From: a bacterium
Lineage (GTDB): Bacteria; Bacteroidota; Ignavibacteria; Kapaibacteriales; Kapaibacteriaceae
Assembly (NCBI GenBank): GCA_024711065.1
Contig: JANJTN010000076.1
Span: 1 to 42,903 of the forward strand
Reading direction: 5' to 3'
DNA length: 42,903 bases
Both the position numbers and the translations under genes were made by a program. The notes below the pieces were generated by a model that was not told where the DNA came from, searched no databases, and was given only the letters and a program-made list of their open reading frames with translations. This document shows, one piece after another, positions 24,147 to 33,179 of this stretch; the stretch's first letter is position 1; the number at the start of each line of letters is the position of its first letter.

Positions 24147-25052
24147 GTGAAGATCACCATCGATACACACAGCGGCTTCTGCTGGGGCGTGGTTCGCACG
24201 GTCAAGATCGCCGAAGAACAGCTGGAGCGTACGCGTGCCCAACGCAATGTCTTCGTGCTGGGTCACATCATTCACAATCCCAAAGAGATCGAGCGTCTCG
24301 AGGCCAAGGGGCTCAAGACGATCTCGGTCGACGAGTTTCCGCAGATCGCAAACTCTGGCGCAAAGGTGATCATCCGGGCACATGGCGAGCCCCCTTCCAC
24401 CTATCGCGCAGCATGGGAGCAGGGGATCGAGCTGATCGATGCCACCTGCCCGGTGGTGACCAAGCTGCAGGAGCGCGTGCGCAAATTCTACGACCAGGAC
24501 TACCAGATCGTGATCTTTGGCAAGAAGGATCACGCCGAGGTGCTGGGAGTGCGTGGCGTGGTGCGCGATGAATGCGTGGTGGTCAAATCGGTAGACGAAG
24601 CCCTCGAAGGCGTGGACGTGTCCCGCAAGACCGTGCTGTTCTCGCAGACCACGATGGACCGGCCAACGTTCTACGCGATCCGTGATGCCCTGAAGGAGAG
24701 GATCGACGAGCTGGTGGTGGATAGCATGGAGGAGATCGCCACAGAGTTCCATGCCAAGGACACCATCTGCGGTCAGGTCTCGGGCCGGGAGAACCTTCTG
24801 ACCGAGTATGCGCGCACCAACGATGTGATCGTCTTTGTGGCCGGCCGCGCTTCGTCGAACGGCAAGGTGCTGTACAACGTGGCCAAGGCTGCCAACCCGC
24901 GCACCTACTTTGTGGAAGACGCTTCGGAACTCGAAGCCGCGTGGTTCGACGGCGTGGAGTCTGTGGGCATCAGTGGTGCCACCAGCACGCCGCAATGGTA
25001 CATGGAGGAGGTCGCAGCAGCGATCGAGCACCTGGCCACGGCTACCGCCTGA
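24147..25052 (+). CDS. ispH: 4-hydroxy-3-methylbut-2-enyl diphosphate reductase
   Basis: 301 aa from a GTG start. Last step of the MEP isoprenoid pathway, a 4Fe-4S enzyme making IPP and DMAPP. The three cluster cysteines are at C12 (GFCWGVV), C101 (DATCPVV) and C208 (DTICGQV), matching E. coli C12/C96/C197. Substrate-binding residues appear in HIIHNPKEIERL, RAHGEPPSTY and SGATSTPQWY. It shares a likely operon with cmk and is followed by the tmRNA promoter. Confidence 0.96.
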   Translation: MKITIDTHSGFCWGVVRTVKIAEEQLERTRAQRNVFVLGHIIHNPKEIERLEAKGLKTISVDEFPQIANSGAKVIIRAHGEPPSTYRAAWEQGIELIDATCPVVTKLQERVRKFYDQDYQIVIFGKKDHAEVLGVRGVVRDECVVVKSVDEALEGVDVSRKTVLFSQTTMDRPTFYAIRDALKERIDELVVDSMEEIATEFHAKDTICGQVSGRENLLTEYARTNDVIVFVAGRASSNGKVLYNVAKAANPRTYFVEDASELEAAWFDGVESVGISGATSTPQWYMEEVAAAIEHLATATA

Positions 25053-25071
25053 GGGCGTAAGGAAACTTCCG

Positions 25072-25079
25072 TAGTTTCG
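25072..25079 (+). promoter_or_regulatory. Putative -7 box TAGTTTCG for tmRNA
   Basis: CCGTAGTTTCG is one mismatch from TAnnTTTG, 48 nt before the mature tmRNA 5' end. A GAGAGC/GCTCTC hairpin (25102-25116) lies between the box and the tmRNA and may mark 5' processing. Confidence 0.4.
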
Positions 25080-25127
25080 TCTTGCTGACTGATCGTTCTT
25101 TGAGAGCAGTGCTCTCCTGACGAATAC

Positions 25128-25491
25128 GGGGATGTACCGGCTTCGACGGGGCGAGATGAGCACGAAGATGCGTGTCGAGCTACGCTGGTGGAGCTCGTTA
25201 ATACAACCGGCGAACAACAACTGGCGATAACTTCGCTTATCGCATGGCTGCCTAACTTAGGTAGTATGCGCATCGACCCTGGGAGCGTCCGTCGTCCCAG
25301 ACGTTGGTGACACTTTAGATGGACTGGCGGGAAGCTGCGTCTCAGGGCGTACCGCGAGAAACACTGAGACTGGCTATGCCGGACCTGTCGTTCGGTGCCC
25401 GGCATAGCAAGAACCTGTAGAACGAAGACACACGTGGTACGCTTCGGTTGATCCGCTTCGGACCCGGGTTCGACTCCCGGCATCTCCACCA
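25128..25491 (+). ncRNA. ssrA: tmRNA (transfer-messenger RNA)
   Basis: One-piece tmRNA of 364 nt for ribosome rescue. The 5' end GGGGATG pairs with CATCTCC at the 3' end, which continues ACCA with an encoded CCA. The T arm GGGTTCGACTCCC is present near the 3' end. The reading frame ending at TAA 25253-25255 is ...GDNFAYRMAA; the resume codon is likely GGC at 25223, giving a 10-residue tag. This resembles the Chlorobium tag ending YAMAA. It lies 75 bp after ispH and 8 bp before the stop of the convergent phosphatase gene. Confidence 0.95.
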
Positions 25492-25499
25492 CAGTTCCG

Positions 25500-27587
25500 T
25501 TACCGGAACTTGACCGCCAACAGGGTGACGTCGTCATTGTACACACCGTCACCCTTCCACTGCTCAGCCAGCTCTACCAAGGCATCAATGATCTCGGTGG
25601 TGGTGCCGCCGGCAGCTGTACGCAAGGTGTCTTCGATCGGGGCGATCCCCAGGGATCGCAGAGCCGTGTCGAACAGTTCCGGCAATCCGTCGGTGAACAA
25701 CAGGAGGACATCGCCCGGAGCGGCGTCGAACTCGAGCGTGCGGGCTTCACTCACGCGGGGTGCGCCCAAGGGAAGCCCCTTGACCAGATGATGCACCACG
25801 GCGCCGTCCGAAGCCCGATACTGCAACAGCGGGGGAATACCGGCTGACGTCCATGAACAGCGCGATCCGTCGATCGTCAGCAGCGCCATACACATGTACA
25901 ACCCACGCAGATTCAACCGCCGGATCCCGTCCGACGTCAGCGTCAGGATCTCGTCGTGCCGCTGCGATATGGCATGCGTCTGAAAATGACTCTTCGCCGT
26001 GGCCACCATCACGCCGGCCTTCATGCCGTGGCCGGTGGCATCGCCAATGGCGAACGTGATCTGCTCCGGTCCGTGGATATAGTAGTCCACGTAATCACCA
26101 CCCACTTCGGTGGCGGTGTTCATGGCGATCGACGTCTGCAGATGCTGCGTTGAAGGCATCGAGGTCGGCAGCATGGAGAACTGCAGCTTGCGCGCTTCTT
26201 CCAGTTCCAGCGTCTTGCGCTGATGGTCCGCTTCCAGCTGTTGGTGACGCAACTCCTCTTCGGCGGCTCGGCGCTCTTGCATCACTTTCTCTTCCGTCAG
26301 CTCCTCCACTCGCGTTAGCTGCTCTCTCAATCGCCGATTGATGCCCGAAATACGAACCGCCAGGAAGATGGACATGCTGGCCGGCATGCCCAGGACACCG
26401 CTGACAAAGATCACCCTCCACACCGTCTCCGACAGGGGGATCACCTGTAGATAGAAGGCTGCGAACCAGGACATCAGGTAGATCGAGAACAAGAGGAGTC
26501 CGATCCCGATCAACCAGGCACCTTCCACCCTCCGGCGGATGGCTCGGACCGTGAGTCGACCGACGTCGATCGAGGCCATCAGAACGAACACACCCCACGC
26601 CGGCGTTCCGGCATCTTCGATCAGGAAGGGGGCTAGTAGGACGGCAGCGACGCCGGCTGCAGCGGCCAGGTACCGCGTTCGCGAGATGGTACCGTAGAGC
26701 AGCTGCGAGATCAGCAGAAGGGCCAGCCCGATGATACCGACGAACAACACCACATTGAGCTGATTCCAGATGGAGACCGCCGCAATGGAGGTGGTGGACA
26801 TGGGCATCTGCATGGACAGCAGGATCCCGGCCAGCGTGAGGGCGAATACGGAGTACAACAGGTTGTCTGCCGACCGGCGATCGAACAAGAAGAGCAGGGC
26901 ATGCAGCACTGCCAGCGTCAGGATGGTGCCCAGCGGCAACGTCATGGCCCAAGCCCACCGCTCGGCCAACGCCAGTCGATAACCATACAATTCACCAGCC
27001 GGCCCCACATAACAACTGAACGCGAGCGCCTTGCCGTCGTTCATCAGATAGCGATACGTCTGCGTGTTCGCTTCGATCAGCAACGTATGCTCGCTCTCCG
27101 AATCGGACCCGGCCAGATAGGGATGCAGCGGAATGATGCGCTTTCGGGTCACGATGCCCGACCCCGGCTCCATCGAACCGACCACGGCGATCTCCGTGCC
27201 GTCCAGGTATAGACGATACCCCCCGTAGGTCAGAATGCTGATCGATAACTCTTCTGCTGTCCGACCTGCCGAGAACCGACATCGAAACCATCCATGACCA
27301 TCCCAGTCCGGGACCTGGACAAGAATCTCGCGCGACATACGGCACAGGTGTTCCCGCAGCGGTGTCCAGTGTATGGGACCGTCTGCACCGGTTGAGTCCC
27401 ATTGGAGATCCTGTGTGGTGTATTCCAGATAGGGTCCAAGATCAGCCACGTTGCGGAACATCGCTTCGTCCAGCCGGATCACGGTAGCGTCGGCCCCGTT
27501 CTGATCAGCCATTGAGGGCGTATAACCCAATGGCCAACACACGAGCACAAGAAGTGCCATGAGCAACGGTTGCCGATATCGGATCAT
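25500..27587 (-). CDS. 7TM-DISM receptor with SpoIIE/PP2C phosphatase domain
   Basis: 695 aa from the ATG at 27587, which gives a signal peptide (MIRYRQPLLMALLVLVCWPL). The first ~180 residues form an extracytoplasmic beta-sandwich like 7TMR-DISMED2. Residues ~215-420 hold about seven TM helices, followed by a coiled coil (~425-475, RVEELTEEKVMQERRAAEEELRH style). The C-terminal ~210 residues are a SpoIIE-type phosphatase (TEVGGDYVDYYIHG, FAIGDATGHGMKAGVMVA, LLFTDGLPEL, NDDVTLLAVKF) with the metal-binding Asp residues. It should sense a ligand outside and dephosphorylate an anti-anti-sigma or similar target. It is preceded on the same strand by tRNA-Gly and a terminator. Confidence 0.9.
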   Translation of the reverse strand: MIRYRQPLLMALLVLVCWPLGYTPSMADQNGADATVIRLDEAMFRNVADLGPYLEYTTQDLQWDSTGADGPIHWTPLREHLCRMSREILVQVPDWDGHGWFRCRFSAGRTAEELSISILTYGGYRLYLDGTEIAVVGSMEPGSGIVTRKRIIPLHPYLAGSDSESEHTLLIEANTQTYRYLMNDGKALAFSCYVGPAGELYGYRLALAERWAWAMTLPLGTILTLAVLHALLFLFDRRSADNLLYSVFALTLAGILLSMQMPMSTTSIAAVSIWNQLNVVLFVGIIGLALLLISQLLYGTISRTRYLAAAAGVAAVLLAPFLIEDAGTPAWGVFVLMASIDVGRLTVRAIRRRVEGAWLIGIGLLLFSIYLMSWFAAFYLQVIPLSETVWRVIFVSGVLGMPASMSIFLAVRISGINRRLREQLTRVEELTEEKVMQERRAAEEELRHQQLEADHQRKTLELEEARKLQFSMLPTSMPSTQHLQTSIAMNTATEVGGDYVDYYIHGPEQITFAIGDATGHGMKAGVMVATAKSHFQTHAISQRHDEILTLTSDGIRRLNLRGLYMCMALLTIDGSRCSWTSAGIPPLLQYRASDGAVVHHLVKGLPLGAPRVSEARTLEFDAAPGDVLLLFTDGLPELFDTALRSLGIAPIEDTLRTAAGGTTTEIIDALVELAEQWKGDGVYNDDVTLLAVKFR

Positions 27588-27609
27588 TTCCGCCTCCACC
27601 AGAAAACAC

Positions 27610-27639
27610 AAAAAGCGCTCTTCCTCCTCGGAAGAACGC
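27610..27639 (-). terminator. Rho-independent terminator after tRNA-Gly
   Basis: On the minus strand, GCGTTCTTCC pairs with GGAAGAGCGC (one mismatch in 10) around a 5-nt loop, followed by TTTTT. It lies between the tRNA and the phosphatase start, so it ends the tRNA transcript. Confidence 0.85.
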
Positions 27640-27652
27640 CCGTTCTGTCCCG

Positions 27653-27725
<73 letters not shown>

Positions 27726-27730
27726 ATTTC

Positions 27731-27830
27731 TCACAGCCAACAGCTCACAGCCAACAGCTCACAGCCAACAGCTCACAGCTCACAGCTCACAGCTCACAGC
27801 CAACAGCAACAGCAACAGCAACAGCAACTG
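27731..27830. repeat. Heptamer minisatellite (TCACAGC/CAACAGC)
   Basis: Eleven 7-bp units, alternating TCACAGC and CAACAGC three times and then four TCACAGC, a CAACAGC, and a tail of AACAGC 6-mers. It fills most of the region between tRNA-Gly and the divergent GH57 gene, 5 bp upstream of the tRNA. Confidence 0.95.
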
Positions 27831-27865
27831 AAATATACGCCATGTCCTACAGTTGCGAAGAGCCG

Positions 27866-27872
27866 TAGTTTG
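27866..27872 (+). promoter_or_regulatory. Possible -7 element TAGTTTG before the GH57 gene
   Basis: CCGTAGTTTG is one base shorter than TAnnTTTG and lies 4 nt before the ATG at 27877. The CCGTA start is shared with the boxes before secG, pgeF, kgd and tmRNA. Confidence 0.4.
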
Positions 27873-27876
27873 CGAG

Positions 27877-29826
27877 ATGCAACCCCTTCGCCTGTGTTTT
27901 CTCTGGCATCAGCATCAACCGGATTATCGCACCGACACGGGCTTCTATCTGCCGTGGGTACGGATGCATGCCCTTAAGGATTATGCGGATCTGGTGGAGA
28001 TCATGGGGGACTATGATCTGCGGCACACGATCAACGTGGTGCCCTCGCTCATGGTCCAGCTCGACGCCTACCGGCAGGGTGCCACCGACCCAGTCCAACG
28101 ATTGTGTGCGCTAGCACCGGCTGCGATGACCGCTCAAGATCGTGTGGCACTGATGGCGTGGGTACGCACTCTGCAGCGCGAGACCATGGTTCGCCCCTTA
28201 CAGCGTCTTGATGAACTCTTTGACCATCCGGACCCGGCGTGGATGTCGGACCAGGAGGTGCTGGACGTCCAGGTCTTGCTGATGCTGGCCTGGACGGGAC
28301 CGATCGGTCGGCGACACCCAGTTGTAGCTGGCCTCCTGGAGCAGGGGAGTGGGTATACGATCACGCAACGGAACCACCTCATGGCCTGGCAGGAAGAACG
28401 ATTGGCAAGCGTGATCGACGTTCTGCGAACGTTCGCTGCTGAAACAGGGTCGGAGCTGAGCACCACGCCATTCCACCATCCGATCCTTCCGCTGTTGTGC
28501 ACTACAAACAGCGCTCTGGAGAGTCAGCCGGAACTCGAGGTCCCCGCGCCGCCCTTCCAGGAACCACACGATGCCGACTGGCACATCCGGGAGGCGATCG
28601 CCGACCATGCTCGACGTTTTCAGGCTGCTCCCAACGGCATGTGGCCGGCCGAGGGAAGTGTCAGCAACGAGGCCCTCGGACGATTCGCCGCCCGTGGAGT
28701 GCGATGGGTAGCCACCGATGAAGAGGTCCTTCGGCACACCCTGGGTGTTCAGAGCACGCCGACTGCACACCTACGGCCGTATACCGTACCCACCGATCAC
28801 GGTCCGATCGCGATCCTATTCCGCGACCACGGACTGAGCGATGCGATCGGGTTTGAGTATGCTTCGTGGGATCCGGAACACGCCGCCGAGAATTTCTGCA
28901 CGCGCCTGGAAGAGCGCCGTTCCGCGATCGTGCATACGTGGGGCGAGAGCGCGCTGGAGTGGGCCACGGTGTCGGTGATCCTGGATGGTGAGAATTGCTG
29001 GGAATTCTATCCCGGGAATGGCGAAGACTTTTTGCGAGCACTGTTTGGAAGGCTGCAAGGGGCTCCGGAGCGATACACAACGGTAACCTGCAGCCAAGCG
29101 ATCGATGTGGATCCGGCACACCTGCCGGAGCTGGACCACCTGGTGGCCGGCTCGTGGATCGGCGGAACCTTCGACATCTGGATCGGGTCTCCGGCAAAGA
29201 ATGCTGCGTGGTCGTTGCTTCGCGATCTGCGCGCACGGCTCAGAGCCGCCGAAGACCCTCCGCACCTCATGGAGCTCTGGTATCCGCTGGAAGCCAGCGA
29301 CTGGTTCTGGTGGTACGACGAGCGCCACCAAGCGCCGCACAAATCGGAATTCGATTCCGCTTTTCGGTCTCGATTGCGAACCGTATATACAGCCTTGGGG
29401 GAGGAACCCGGTATCGACCTGCAGAGATCTTTGTTGGAGTCCACCATGAACGTCGACCAGACCCTCGCCACGTTCCCGATCTCCTTCGGGAATAACACCA
29501 TGCACGATGCCGATGCGCTCGTGGAAAAGGTCACCGTTGAGACGGACGGCAATTGGCAGCGCATGACCTTTCACTTCCAGCGGGACTGTCGGGAAACCGA
29601 AGAAGTGATCGCCACGATCACCGATCGGCATGGGGCTGAACGGCGCGTTGGCATGATGTGCGATCAGGTGCTGTTCCAGTCCGGACGCCACGACGAAGGT
29701 TTTGAACGCCGCCGCCCTCGGCAGGTCTCGCTCTACCTGCATTCCACTACGCATTGGTTCGTTGGCGTCGAAGAACAGCGCGCCAGTGGTCGCACCGCGC
29801 GAGCGTCGGTAGAGATCCTGCTCTAA
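27877..29826 (+). CDS. Glycoside hydrolase family 57
   Basis: 649 aa. GH57 members are alpha-amylases, branching enzymes or 4-alpha-glucanotransferases. The N-terminus has the GH57 first motif HQHQPDYR. The nucleophile region is GMWPAEGSVS with E259, and the acid/base region is FRDHGLSDAIGF with D317. Later, ENCWEFYPGNGEDF and LEASDWFWWYDERH support the family, the latter resembling a C-terminal part of larger GH57 enzymes. The final ~150 residues form a beta-rich domain. No signal peptide, so probably cytosolic glycogen metabolism. It is convergent with the OmpA-like frame; the stops overlap by 3-4 nt. Confidence 0.9.
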   Translation: MQPLRLCFLWHQHQPDYRTDTGFYLPWVRMHALKDYADLVEIMGDYDLRHTINVVPSLMVQLDAYRQGATDPVQRLCALAPAAMTAQDRVALMAWVRTLQRETMVRPLQRLDELFDHPDPAWMSDQEVLDVQVLLMLAWTGPIGRRHPVVAGLLEQGSGYTITQRNHLMAWQEERLASVIDVLRTFAAETGSELSTTPFHHPILPLLCTTNSALESQPELEVPAPPFQEPHDADWHIREAIADHARRFQAAPNGMWPAEGSVSNEALGRFAARGVRWVATDEEVLRHTLGVQSTPTAHLRPYTVPTDHGPIAILFRDHGLSDAIGFEYASWDPEHAAENFCTRLEERRSAIVHTWGESALEWATVSVILDGENCWEFYPGNGEDFLRALFGRLQGAPERYTTVTCSQAIDVDPAHLPELDHLVAGSWIGGTFDIWIGSPAKNAAWSLLRDLRARLRAAEDPPHLMELWYPLEASDWFWWYDERHQAPHKSEFDSAFRSRLRTVYTALGEEPGIDLQRSLLESTMNVDQTLATFPISFGNNTMHDADALVEKVTVETDGNWQRMTFHFQRDCRETEEVIATITDRHGAERRVGMMCDQVLFQSGRHDEGFERRRPRQVSLYLHSTTHWFVGVEEQRASGRTARASVEILL

Positions 29827-31943
29827 GACTCCGTTCGGGCGTAGATGTCCACCCGTCGACTTTCGGGATGTTCGTCCACCGTAGTGTTCGGAACCTGCTC
29901 GACGCCGCGTCCGGCGCGGATGATCCGCTCGGGGGCGATGCCGATGCGACGTAGCTGTTCGGCCACGCGATCGGCCCGTTCACCGGAGAGAATGCGGTTC
30001 ACATTGTCCAGTCCAACGCGGTCGGCATAGCCATCCACAAAGAACCGCATGCGCTCGGCTTGATAGCGTGCGGCGAAGGCCAGGATGGTATCGATGGCCG
30101 CCGGCGACAGCTCGCTGCTGCCGCGTTCGAAGTACACGGATACCAACGGACGGTCCATGCGAAACAACCGCACCGTTGTGCGCAGTGGGACGGTTGAATC
30201 CAGATCGCGGACCGAGATCGTTTGCCGATGCGTCGTGTATCCGTCGGCATAGGTTTCCAGAACCTGACTGTGACCCTCAGGGATCACGATCACGGAGCGT
30301 CCCGTGGCCGTGTCTGATCGGATCAGTAGGTCGGCACAACCCGAGACATCGGCGGTGTCGTGCACGCTGATCCGGTAGGACGGGATCGGTTGATCGGTGA
30401 CGCCGTCAACAACATCGGCCTCATAGACGCACACCGGGTCCGGACGGAGTTCAAACGGCACGGTGACCTGATAGATACCTGGACGAGCCGCTTCGGCGTC
30501 CCAGGATGTCAGGAAGGCCTTGCTGCCATCCAGCGTAAGGCTTACAGAGGCTTCGTCTTCCTGCGTGTTCACGCACGGCCCCATCGAACGTGGCGGAGTC
30601 CAGCGTTGCCAATCGGCACCCGTGCGCTGGGTCCTGTACACATCCATCTTGCCGCGCCGGTCCTCGCGTCCGTTCGACACAAAGTACAACGTGCGCCCAT
30701 CGGCCGCCAGCCACGGCGAACCGTCGAGTCCGGCGGTATTCAGCGCTGATCCAAGAGAGACCGGTAACGACCAGCCTTGTCCGCAGGTCTGCATCACGTA
30801 CAGGTCCAGGTCTCCCAAGCCCCCTTCACGATCCAGCGCCAGGATCACGGTGCGGCCGTCCACCGACATCGTGCCGTAGTAGTTGGCACCGAGGTCGCCG
30901 ACCTCCAGCACCTCGATCGAGTCGAAGGGTATGGTTTGGGAAGCTCGATGCAGCAGAGCGAACCGTGGGGTCCGATCGATTCCATAGGATCCCACCACCA
31001 GGGCCGTGCAGAAGTCCGGTGTGAAGCCGAAGATCACATCCGGACGCGTCACCGAGGTGAAGGGGGCTTGGGTGGGTTCGCTCCAGGCAATGGCCGAGCG
31101 GGGTTCGGCGATCCACACATCATCCGGGTCCGTGATCCCGTCGGTATTCTGCGGATGCAGTTTGCGGTCCAGAAACAGCCGGCCATCCGGAGCCAGTACC
31201 GGCTGCGTGGTCGGCTGAAAGGCATTGATCGATTCGGGTAGCCGCGTCTTGTCGCAGGTCAGAATCGTTTGCGCAGTCACAGCCGCGCTGGTGGCCGCCA
31301 AGGTGATCAAGAGCAGGCCGAGCTGCAGATCGTCGATCACCGAGCGAACCACCGACCAGGCATATCCACGATACTGCAGGAAGCGCACCAGCTTGGTCCG
31401 ACGCTCATCCGGATCGGACTCGCGAAGGGTCCGCAGCTTTTTTTCGGCAACGCGTCGGGCGGCTTCCTGTACGGTAGCGTCGTCCATCACGGCTGTGATC
31501 TGTTCAGCGATCACATCGTCGGCCACGCCCTTGGCTTTGAGCTTCCGGCGCAGGTCGGCAGGGGAGAGTGGTTTGCGTTCGTTGGCGGCTGCGACGAAGC
31601 GTTCGACGTACGAACGATCGTCGACCACCCGCAGTTCGCGCAGCCATTCCAGGACCTCGATGGCCTCTTCCGGCGTGGCTTCGAGCTTGAGCAGGTGGTC
31701 GTGCATCTGCCGCTCGGTGCGGGGCTTGTACATGGCAAAGCGGTACGACTTCTGACGCAGCACCATTCGGCGGTCTTCCGTGCGCAGGCGGCCTTCCAAC
31801 TCGGGCGTCATCTCCAGCCCCTTGCGCAACCCCAGTGCCAGAGCCACATCGATCGGGCACGCGGCGAAGAACTCCTCGTCTACGAACACCGAACACCGGC
31901 CGCCGTTCTTGACGTTGCGTCGGATCGTGGTGATCACTCCCAT
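29823..31943 (-). CDS. RecX domain joined in frame to an OmpA-like outer-membrane protein
   Basis: One uninterrupted 706-aa frame. Residues 1-205 are RecX, the RecA inhibitor (three-helix repeats: SYRFAMYKPRTERQMHDHL; RSYVERFVAAANERKPLSP), placed 12 bp after recA as usual. The RecX part reaches its normal end (RGYAWSVVRSVIDDL). The frame then continues without a stop into LQLGLLLITLAATSAAVTAQ, which looks like a signal peptide core without its basic start. After it come PD40-like propeller repeats (LAADGRTLYFVSNGRED; LTLDGSKAFLTSW), a carboxypeptidase-like beta domain and an OmpA peptidoglycan-binding domain (YFERGSSELSP; DGYADRVGLDNVNRILSGERADRV). GTG codons at 31352 and 31340 could start the second part separately. 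Real fusion, nested gene or sequencing error cannot be told apart here. Confidence 0.85.
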   Translation of the reverse strand: MGVITTIRRNVKNGGRCSVFVDEEFFAACPIDVALALGLRKGLEMTPELEGRLRTEDRRMVLRQKSYRFAMYKPRTERQMHDHLLKLEATPEEAIEVLEWLRELRVVDDRSYVERFVAAANERKPLSPADLRRKLKAKGVADDVIAEQITAVMDDATVQEAARRVAEKKLRTLRESDPDERRTKLVRFLQYRGYAWSVVRSVIDDLQLGLLLITLAATSAAVTAQTILTCDKTRLPESINAFQPTTQPVLAPDGRLFLDRKLHPQNTDGITDPDDVWIAEPRSAIAWSEPTQAPFTSVTRPDVIFGFTPDFCTALVVGSYGIDRTPRFALLHRASQTIPFDSIEVLEVGDLGANYYGTMSVDGRTVILALDREGGLGDLDLYVMQTCGQGWSLPVSLGSALNTAGLDGSPWLAADGRTLYFVSNGREDRRGKMDVYRTQRTGADWQRWTPPRSMGPCVNTQEDEASVSLTLDGSKAFLTSWDAEAARPGIYQVTVPFELRPDPVCVYEADVVDGVTDQPIPSYRISVHDTADVSGCADLLIRSDTATGRSVIVIPEGHSQVLETYADGYTTHRQTISVRDLDSTVPLRTTVRLFRMDRPLVSVYFERGSSELSPAAIDTILAFAARYQAERMRFFVDGYADRVGLDNVNRILSGERADRVAEQLRRIGIAPERIIRAGRGVEQVPNTTVDEHPESRRVDIYARTES

Positions 31944-31955
31944 GGTCCAGGCGTG

Positions 31956-33011
<1,056 letters not shown>

Positions 33012-33179
33012 ATCGGATGTCTCGGTCGATGGAGGAACGAATGGATTGTACGCTTCCGTGCAGGAGGCTCGGGAAAACGTGACAGAGCCGTGAAGTTAGG
33101 GGTCTGGCCACGGGGCCGCGGCTCGAAGTTTTCAACAGGAAGCGCGTCACAATTGGACGCCCCTGCCGCACGGCGGACC

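Noticed and set aside
23589-25220. A 543-aa frame antisense to cmk and ispH, reaching into tmRNA
   Set aside because: It lies opposite two certain genes and an RNA gene, and its sequence shows no domain.
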